Below, piece after piece: positions 46,871-52,034 of a stretch of DNA of 52,034 bases. Under the pieces are notes generated by a model. The model searched no databases. It saw nothing but the letters and a program-made list of their open reading frames with translations, and was not told where the DNA came from. The DNA comes from an uncultured Burkholderiales bacterium. GTDB lineage: Bacteria > Pseudomonadota > Gammaproteobacteria > Burkholderiales > Burkholderiaceae_C. Position numbers and translations under genes: made by a program. Location of the stretch: the NCBI GenBank assembly GCA_903956845.1, contig CAJBOO010000167.1, positions 1 to 52,034 of the forward strand, written 5' to 3'. Within the stretch, counting starts at the first letter, position 1. Each line of letters starts with the position of its first letter.

Positions 46871-48973
46871 TTAATTGAATGTTTTGCCTTCGGCGACCAA
46901 GCGGGCAAGCAAGGGCGCGGGTTGCCAGAATTGGGCGTCGTCGTGTGGGTTTTGAGCAAAGCGCTTCATGGCCTGAATCACATTGAACAAACCAAACTGA
47001 TCGGCATAGTTCATGGGGCCTCCACGGTAAATCGGAAAGCCATAGCCGGTGATGTAGACCATGTCGATGTCACTGGCGCGGGCGGCAATGCCCTCTTCCA
47101 AAATGAAGGCGGCTTCATTGACCAGCGAAAACACCAGGCGTTGCACGATTTCTTCATCGCTGATCTTGCGGGCGGTGATGCCCAAGCTGGTGCGGTGCTT
47201 GGCGATCATGTCCTCGACTTCCTTGCTGGGGATCGCATCGCGTTTGCCCGCCTGGTAGTCGTACCAGCCCTTGCCTGCTTTTTGGCCAAAACGGCCTTGC
47301 TCGCAGAGCAGGTCAGCGGTTTTGCTGTATTTCATGTTGGGCTTTTCTTGGTAGCGACGTTTGCGGATCGCCCAGCCAATGTCATTGCCTGCCAAGTCGC
47401 CCATGCGGAACGGGCCCATGGCAAAACCGAATGTCTCCACCGCTTTGTCCACCTGTTGGGGTGTGCAACCCTCCTCGATCAAGAAGCCTGCTTGACGGCT
47501 GTATTGCTCGATCATGCGGTTGCCGATGAAGCCGTCGCAAACGCCGGAGACCACGGCGGTTTTTTTGATTTTCTTGGCCACGTCCATGACGGTGGCCATG
47601 ATGTCCTTGCCAGTCGCCGAGCCACGCACCACCTCAAGCAGTTTCATCACGTTAGCGGGGCTGAAGAAGTGCAAGCCCACCACGTCTTGCGGACGCTGGG
47701 TGAAATGCGCGATGGCATTCACGTCCAAGGTGGAAGTGTTGGAGGCCAGGATCGCACCCGGCTTCATCACCTCGTCGAGCTTTTTGAACACCTGTTCTTT
47801 GACACCGATTTCCTCAAACACCGCTTCAATCACCAAGTCGGCATCAGCCAAGTCTTCGTAATTCAAGGTGGTGGACAACAGGGCCATGCGTTGCTTGAAC
47901 TTGTCTTCCTTCAGCTTGCCTTTGTTGACTTGGGATTGGTAGTTTTTCTCGATGATGGCGATGCCTTTGTCCAAGGCCTCTTGCTTCATCTCTAGGATCT
48001 TGACTGGGATGCCTGCGTTCAAGAAGTTCATGCTGATGCCGCCACCCATGGTGCCCGCACCAATGACCGCCACGCTCTTGATCTCGCGCTTAGGCGAATC
48101 GGCTGGCACATCGTCGATCTTGGACGCGGCGCGTTGGGCCACGAACAAATGACGCAAGGCTCGGCACTCGGGGGTCCACATCAGGTTGATGAAGATTTCG
48201 CGCTCGGCCAACATGCCCTGGTCGAACTTCATTTTGGTGGCGTTTTGCACGGCTTCGATGCATTTCAGCGGTGCCGGGTATTTCCCTTTGGTCATGCCAT
48301 TGACCATGTTGGTGCTGAATTTGAAGAAGGCATCGGCATTCGGGTGCTTGCAAGGCAGGTCGCGCACCTTGGGCAGTGGCGAGGTGCCGACCACCCCTTT
48401 GGCAAACGCCATTGCTTCCTCTAACAGGCTGTCTTTCGACGTGGCCATCTCGTTGAAGAGTTGTTGACCTGGCAGCATGGCGAGCATCTCGCTCTTGATG
48501 GCTTCACCGCTCACGATCATGTTGAGTGCGGCTTCGACACCGATCAGGCGTGGCAAGCGCTGCGTGCCACCTGCCCCGGGAATCAGACCGAGCTTGACTT
48601 CAGGCAGGGCCACATCCGTGCCGGGGGCGGCCACGCGGTAATGGCAACCCAGCGCCAATTCGAGGCCACCACCCATGGCCACGCTGTGAATCGCAGCCAC
48701 CGTGGGTTTGGGACAGTTTTCCAGCGCGACGATCAGGTTGAGCAAATTGGGCTCTTGTAACGCCTTGGGGGAACCAAATTCTTTGATGTCCGCACCGCCC
48801 GAAAAAGCCTTGCCAGCCCCGGTGACCACGATCGCGTGGACCGCTGGATCAGCAATGGCTTGGTCTAGCCCTTGCATGAAGGCTTGTCGGGAGGCCAGGC
48901 CCAGGCCATTCACCGGCGGATTGTTCAGGGTGATCACAGCGACATCGCCGTGGACTGCGTAGTCAGCGCTCAT
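46871..48973 (-). CDS. Enoyl-CoA hydratase / 3-hydroxyacyl-CoA dehydrogenase (FadB/FadJ type)
   Basis: The 700-residue fusion carries the two middle steps of beta-oxidation. The N-terminal hydratase has GGGLELALGCHYRVAAPG and LPEVKLGLIPGAGGTQRL, both carrying the catalytic glutamates. The dehydrogenase has the NAD motif VIGAGTMGGGISMNFLNAG and the catalytic region HFFSPANVMKLLEVV; a C-terminal domain includes GYGFPIYRGGPMNYAD. Start ATG 48973 has AGGAAA upstream. It overlaps no neighbour; livF lies 63 nt away with a palindromic candidate operator between them. Confidence 0.93.
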   Translation of the reverse strand: MSADYAVHGDVAVITLNNPPVNGLGLASRQAFMQGLDQAIADPAVHAIVVTGAGKAFSGGADIKEFGSPKALQEPNLLNLIVALENCPKPTVAAIHSVAMGGGLELALGCHYRVAAPGTDVALPEVKLGLIPGAGGTQRLPRLIGVEAALNMIVSGEAIKSEMLAMLPGQQLFNEMATSKDSLLEEAMAFAKGVVGTSPLPKVRDLPCKHPNADAFFKFSTNMVNGMTKGKYPAPLKCIEAVQNATKMKFDQGMLAEREIFINLMWTPECRALRHLFVAQRAASKIDDVPADSPKREIKSVAVIGAGTMGGGISMNFLNAGIPVKILEMKQEALDKGIAIIEKNYQSQVNKGKLKEDKFKQRMALLSTTLNYEDLADADLVIEAVFEEIGVKEQVFKKLDEVMKPGAILASNTSTLDVNAIAHFTQRPQDVVGLHFFSPANVMKLLEVVRGSATGKDIMATVMDVAKKIKKTAVVSGVCDGFIGNRMIEQYSRQAGFLIEEGCTPQQVDKAVETFGFAMGPFRMGDLAGNDIGWAIRKRRYQEKPNMKYSKTADLLCEQGRFGQKAGKGWYDYQAGKRDAIPSKEVEDMIAKHRTSLGITARKISDEEIVQRLVFSLVNEAAFILEEGIAARASDIDMVYITGYGFPIYRGGPMNYADQFGLFNVIQAMKRFAQNPHDDAQFWQPAPLLARLVAEGKTFN

Positions 48974-49019
48974 AGGGTTTCCTTGTCAGAAGCGGAGAAA
49001 AAAGAAGGGTTGATAAAAA

Positions 49020-49033
49020 AGAACGACCGTTCT
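49020..49033. promoter_or_regulatory. 14-bp palindromic operator in the livF-fad gap
   Basis: AGAACG-AC-CGTTCT: perfect 6-bp inverted arms around 2 nt, 47 nt before the FadJ-like start on the minus strand. A TATAAA in the minus orientation at 49036-49041 lies just upstream and could be its -10 box, so a bound repressor would block the start. The size and symmetry fit the binding sites of TetR-type acyl-CoA regulators in Burkholderiales; the protein is not in the window. This is the only copy I noticed. Confidence 0.5.
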
Positions 49034-49036
49034 ATT

Positions 49037-49732
49037 TTATACCTCAAGCCATTCCTGGCGGATGGCGGCGTTTTCCCGGAGTTGGGCGGGGGTGCCATCG
49101 AAGACGATGTGGCCATGGCCCATGACCAGGGCACGGTCGGAGATGTTCATGGCGATGGTGAGTTTTTGCTCGATCAGCAACACAGACACCCCGCGTTGGC
49201 GCAAGGCTTGCAAAAACTCGCCCACCAAGGCCACGATTTTGGGCGCCAAACCCTCGGTGGGTTCGTCAATGATGATCAGCGATGGGTCACCCATGAGCGA
49301 GCGGCACAGCGTGAGCATTTGCTGCTCGCCCCCAGACAGGACGCCCGCTTCCACGTGCTGGCGCTCGCGCAGCCGCGGGAACAAGTTGTACATGTCTTCA
49401 AAATCCCAGCGACCTGAAGGCTTGTCACCTTTCAAACCCAGCAACAAATTTTGATGCACCGTCAGTTTGGGAAAGATGTCCCGGTTTTCAGGCACATAGC
49501 CCAGGCCCAGGTGGGCAATGTCAAATGGCTTGCGCTTGAGCAGGCTTTGACCCTTGAAATGCATCTCGCCGTGGCAGTCAACCAGACCCATGATCGCTTT
49601 GGCCGTGGTCGATCGACCTGAGCCGTTGCGGCCCAGCAAGGCGACGATTTCGCCCTCCCCGACCTCGAAGTCCACGCCTTGCAAGACATGGCTTTTGCCG
49701 TAATAGGCATGGAGTTGGCGGATGGTCAACAT
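49037..49732 (-). CDS. livF: Branched-chain-type ABC transporter ATPase LivF with Walker A Lys to Arg
   Basis: The 231-residue nucleotide-binding subunit has the LivF pattern: TIRQLHAYYGKSHVLQGV, signature LSGGEQQMLTLCRSLM, Walker B LIIIDEPTEGLAP, and glutamine in place of the H-loop histidine (LLIEQKL), as in other LivF proteins. The Walker A reads GRNGSGRSTT, with arginine at residue 40 where lysine is nearly invariant; the codons are GGT CGA TCG. I place the start at ATG 49732, which has AAGGG at 8 nt spacing, rather than the TTG at 49738. It is the last gene of the liv set, downstream of livG. Confidence 0.92.
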   Translation of the reverse strand: MLTIRQLHAYYGKSHVLQGVDFEVGEGEIVALLGRNGSGRSTTAKAIMGLVDCHGEMHFKGQSLLKRKPFDIAHLGLGYVPENRDIFPKLTVHQNLLLGLKGDKPSGRWDFEDMYNLFPRLRERQHVEAGVLSGGEQQMLTLCRSLMGDPSLIIIDEPTEGLAPKIVALVGEFLQALRQRGVSVLLIEQKLTIAMNISDRALVMGHGHIVFDGTPAQLRENAAIRQEWLEV

Positions 49733-49734
49733 GC

Positions 49735-50499
49735 TCAATGCCCTTGCTCTTCCAAACTGCCCAGGTAAGCCTCTTGCACCCTGGCGTTGGCTCGGATCTT
49801 GTCGGGGGTGTCAAACGCAATGATTTCGCCGTAGACCAGCACCGCGATTTTGTCGGCCAGTCCAAACACCACGCCCATGTCATGTTCGACGGTCAAGAGG
49901 GTTTTGCCTTCGGTCACCGTTTTGATCAGCTCGATAAAGCGTTCGGTTTCGCTGTTGCTCATGCCTGCGGTGGGTTCGTCGAGCAAGACCACGTTGGCGC
50001 CACCGGCCATGGTGATGCCAATCTCCAATGCGCGTTGCTCTGCGTAGGTGAGGTTCATGGCCAGCACATCGCTTTTACCGTCCAAATGGATGCGCTGCAT
50101 CCAGGTGTGGGCCAAGTCATTGGCGTCTTTCAGGTTACCCAAAAAGGTCCAAAAGCTGTAGCGGTGTCCCAGGCTCCACAACACGGCGCAACGCAGGTTT
50201 TCAAACACGCTGAGCTTGGGAAAGATGTTGGTGATTTGGAAGCTGCGGGACAAGCCCATGCGGTTGATTTCAAAGGGCTTGCGGCCATCGATGCGGGCAC
50301 CATTGAGCATGATCTCACCACTGGTGGGTGCAAAACGCCCGCTGATCAAGTTGAACATGGTGGATTTGCCGGCGCCATTGGGGCCGATGATCGCCACCCG
50401 CTCGCCAGCCGTGACTTCCAAGTTGAGGCCACGGATGATCTCGGTGTTGCCAAAACGTTTGCACACATCCCGCAAAGACAAAGCCATGGTTGGGTTCAT
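49735..50499 (-). CDS. livG: Branched-chain-type ABC transporter ATPase LivG
   Basis: The 254-residue partner of LivF keeps a canonical Walker A (GPNGAGKST), Q-loop FQITNIFPKLSVFENL, the signature region LTYAEQRALEIGITMA and Walker B VVLLDEPTAGMSN, with an H-loop His in LLTVEHDMGVVFGLA. It ends with the family tail VQEAYLGSLEEQGH. The start is ATG 50499, coupled to the permease stop by ATGA. A longer frame upstream would overlap the permease gene by more than 120 nt and is not supported. Confidence 0.95.
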   Translation of the reverse strand: MNPTMALSLRDVCKRFGNTEIIRGLNLEVTAGERVAIIGPNGAGKSTMFNLISGRFAPTSGEIMLNGARIDGRKPFEINRMGLSRSFQITNIFPKLSVFENLRCAVLWSLGHRYSFWTFLGNLKDANDLAHTWMQRIHLDGKSDVLAMNLTYAEQRALEIGITMAGGANVVLLDEPTAGMSNSETERFIELIKTVTEGKTLLTVEHDMGVVFGLADKIAVLVYGEIIAFDTPDKIRANARVQEAYLGSLEEQGH

Positions 50500-51776
50500 G
50501 AGGTCACCGCCTGTGCCTGGCTGATGTCGGCTTGCACAGCCGTCCAACGCTTTGCAAAACGTTTGCGCACCCACTCGAAGCACAGCAAACCCAAAAGAAA
50601 CACAGCCGCCGAAGCCAACCATGTCATGGGTTCGGCCGTGTTCAAGACCATGCCAGCGAAGGGCAACTCAGGACCCAAAGCGGCATTGAGTTGCTGGTGG
50701 TAAATCATTTCCACCAAAGCACCCGCGCCTGCCAACATCAACGCACAGGCCAAGGCAAAGCCCAAGTAACTGGGCAGCAAACCACCCCCTTTACCGTGTT
50801 TGAACACCCGCAGATTCAGCATGATCAAACTCGCCAGACCGCCAGGGGCATACACCACCATGAACAAGAAAACCAAACCCAAGTAAAGCAACCAGGCTTT
50901 GGTCACTTCAGACAAAAGCACAAAGGCCAAGACCATCAAGATTCCCCCAAGGATGGGGCCAAAAAAGAAGGTCGCGCCCCCCAAAAACGTGAACAGCAAA
51001 TAAGCACCCGAGCGGGCCGGCCCCACCACCTCGGCGGTCACGATCTCAAAATTGAGTGCGCCCAAGCCGCCCGCGATGCCTGCGAAAAACCCAGCGATGA
51101 TGAATGCGCGGTAACGCACTTGCTGCGTGTTGTAGCCCACAAACTCGACCCGCTCAGGGTTGTCACGCACGGCATTGAGCATGCGACCCAAGGGGGTTTG
51201 GGTGAGTGCGTACAGCAGTCCCACGCAAATGAAGGTGTAGACCGCAATCAGGTAGTACACCTGACGCTGCGGCCCGAAGGTGATGCCCCACACCGCCTGT
51301 CCCACGACCCGGTTGCCTGAGATGCCGGCTTCGCCACCGAAAAACTCGGAGAACATCAGCGACATGGCAAACACCAACTCAGCCATGCCCAAAGTGATCA
51401 TGGAGAACGCTGTGCCCGATTTGCGGGTGGTGACGAAGCCCAACAACATGGCAAAGCCCATGCCTGCCAATCCGCCCACCACAGGCAACACAGCCACAGG
51501 CAAAGCCAACTGACCGTGACTGACTGCATTCAACGCGTGGATCGTGAGGTAACTGCCCAAGCCGGTGTAGACCGCGTGTCCAAAGCTCAACATGCCTCCC
51601 TGCCCCAGCAGCATGTTGTATGACAGACAAGCAATGATCGCGATGCCCATTTGAGACAGCATGGTCAGCGACAAATTGCTGGTGAACAGCCAGGGAGCAG
51701 CCAGCAATACCAAGGCAAAGCCCAGCCAAACCCAGGCACCTGGGGTGTGTTGTGAAGAAGTCATTGACGAGGCCAT
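50496..51776 (-). CDS. livM: Branched-chain-type ABC transporter permease LivM
   Basis: The 426-residue membrane protein has about ten hydrophobic segments and the LivM signatures LSYNMLLGQGGMLSFGHAVYTGLGSY and FNPVRDNPERVEFVGYN-like (here VRDNPERVEFVGYN), plus a C-terminal extension of about 60 residues (LGFALACALMLAGAGALVEMI onward) ending in basic residues. Its stop overlaps the livG start, and livH ends 3 nt upstream, so livH-livM-livG-livF are one operon. Confidence 0.93.
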   Translation of the reverse strand: MASSMTSSQHTPGAWVWLGFALVLLAAPWLFTSNLSLTMLSQMGIAIIACLSYNMLLGQGGMLSFGHAVYTGLGSYLTIHALNAVSHGQLALPVAVLPVVGGLAGMGFAMLLGFVTTRKSGTAFSMITLGMAELVFAMSLMFSEFFGGEAGISGNRVVGQAVWGITFGPQRQVYYLIAVYTFICVGLLYALTQTPLGRMLNAVRDNPERVEFVGYNTQQVRYRAFIIAGFFAGIAGGLGALNFEIVTAEVVGPARSGAYLLFTFLGGATFFFGPILGGILMVLAFVLLSEVTKAWLLYLGLVFLFMVVYAPGGLASLIMLNLRVFKHGKGGGLLPSYLGFALACALMLAGAGALVEMIYHQQLNAALGPELPFAGMVLNTAEPMTWLASAAVFLLGLLCFEWVRKRFAKRWTAVQADISQAQAVTS

Positions 51777-51779
51777 GGC

Positions 51780-52034
51780 TCAGGTGTCCCTCGTGCCCAA
51801 GAGGCCACGTGGTCTGAAAATCAAGATCAGCACCAAGAACAGGTAGGGCAAGATTGGTGCGACCTGCGAGACCGACAATTTGGCAAACGAGTTGTTTTGC
51901 ATGGCCGCCGAGGCAGACACGCCCAGGTCTTTGAGCAGTTGCAAGAAGGAGTAGTCCACCGCCACGGCAAAGGTTTGAATCACACCGATCAGGATAGACG
52001 CCAAAAACGCGCCACTGAGCGAACCCATGCCGCC
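51780..52034 (-). CDS. livH: Branched-chain-type ABC transporter permease LivH (5' part outside window)
   Basis: The C-terminal 85 residues of the second permease. The segment begins GGMGSLSGAFLASILIG, the conserved permease motif near the end of LivH, continues with IQTFAVAVDYSFLQ, and ends FRPRGLLGTRDT. The N-terminal transmembrane segments are beyond the window edge, as is any substrate-binding protein. Its stop is 3 nt before the livM start. Confidence 0.88.
   Translation of the reverse strand, partial: GGMGSLSGAFLASILIGVIQTFAVAVDYSFLQLLKDLGVSASAAMQNNSFAKLSVSQVAPILPYLFLVLILIFRPRGLLGTRDT

Noticed and set aside
50500-50622. N-terminal extension of LivG
   Set aside because: It overlaps the livM coding sequence and lacks LivG similarity; the ATGA-coupled ATG 50499 fits.

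Overview
The window looks like chromosomal DNA from a betaproteobacterium of the order Burkholderiales, most likely a freshwater member of the Comamonadaceae (a Limnohabitans/Rhodoferax-type organism). The evidence is the block yfgM-bamB-der-hfq-hflX-hflK-hflC-hisZ-purA, the ratA-ratB / smpB arrangement, a cspA gene next to a C-terminally extended IF-1, a Hfq of only 81 residues, and a moderately high GC content judged by eye. The genus is an inference. I see no rRNA, tRNA, CRISPR array, insertion sequence, phage gene or origin. Coding density is very high and no gap exceeds about 200 bases.

Layout. (1) 1-11280, plus strand: a housekeeping run for the envelope and translocon (yfgM, bamB), ribosome assembly GTPases (der, hflX), Hfq, the HflKC membrane protease regulator, histidine and purine synthesis (hisZ, purA), a PRPP-dependent phosphoribosyltransferase and a cystathionine beta-lyase. 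(2) 11318-14206: mnmH and a TesA-type esterase on the minus strand, divergent from an orphan YbbA-type ATPase, then smpB on the minus strand. (3) 14278-19172, plus strand: ratA-ratB, guaB-guaA and lpxO (lipid A 2-hydroxylation). (4) 19173-20928, minus strand: a CoA-binding protein and O-acetylhomoserine sulfhydrylase. (5) 21132-29337, plus strand: cspA-infA-methyltransferase, a remarkable TadA/haloalkane-dehalogenase fusion frame, an LD-carboxypeptidase, an aldehyde dehydrogenase, a penicillin-acylase-family Ntn hydrolase and a secreted Tll0287-like haem protein. (6) 29334-33496, minus strand: mltG-tmk-holB-tatD-ankyrin. (7) 33542-40110, mixed strands: ygfZ, an iron alcohol dehydrogenase, a thioesterase-acetyltransferase fusion, a patatin and tex. 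(8) 40115-52034, all minus strand: two SDRs, a GST-like protein, an MDR reductase, an acyl-CoA dehydrogenase, a thiolase, a FadB/FadJ-type fusion and a branched-chain-type ABC importer (livF, livG, livM, partial livH). This last block is a probable uptake and beta-oxidation cluster for a carboxylic acid.

How the genes work together. Purine synthesis is spread over the left half: purA toward AMP, guaB-guaA toward GMP, and a possible salvage phosphoribosyltransferase. Sulfur amino acid metabolism appears twice (metC-like, metY-like). The right-hand cluster imports a substrate through the Liv transporter and degrades the CoA thioester by dehydrogenation, hydration/oxidation and thiolysis. A 14-bp palindrome in front of the FadJ-like gene is a good candidate operator, and a terminator separates the thiolase gene from the acyl-CoA dehydrogenase gene.

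The most unusual item is the single open frame at 22362-23747. It joins a complete tRNA A34 deaminase to a complete DhlA-type haloalkane dehalogenase with all five catalytic residues present, and it keeps a good internal Shine-Dalgarno and ATG at the junction. Other items worth a second look are a LivF with the Walker A lysine replaced by arginine, a thioesterase-GNAT fusion, a start-stop mini-frame in front of cspA, and hairpins around the guaB and guaA starts.
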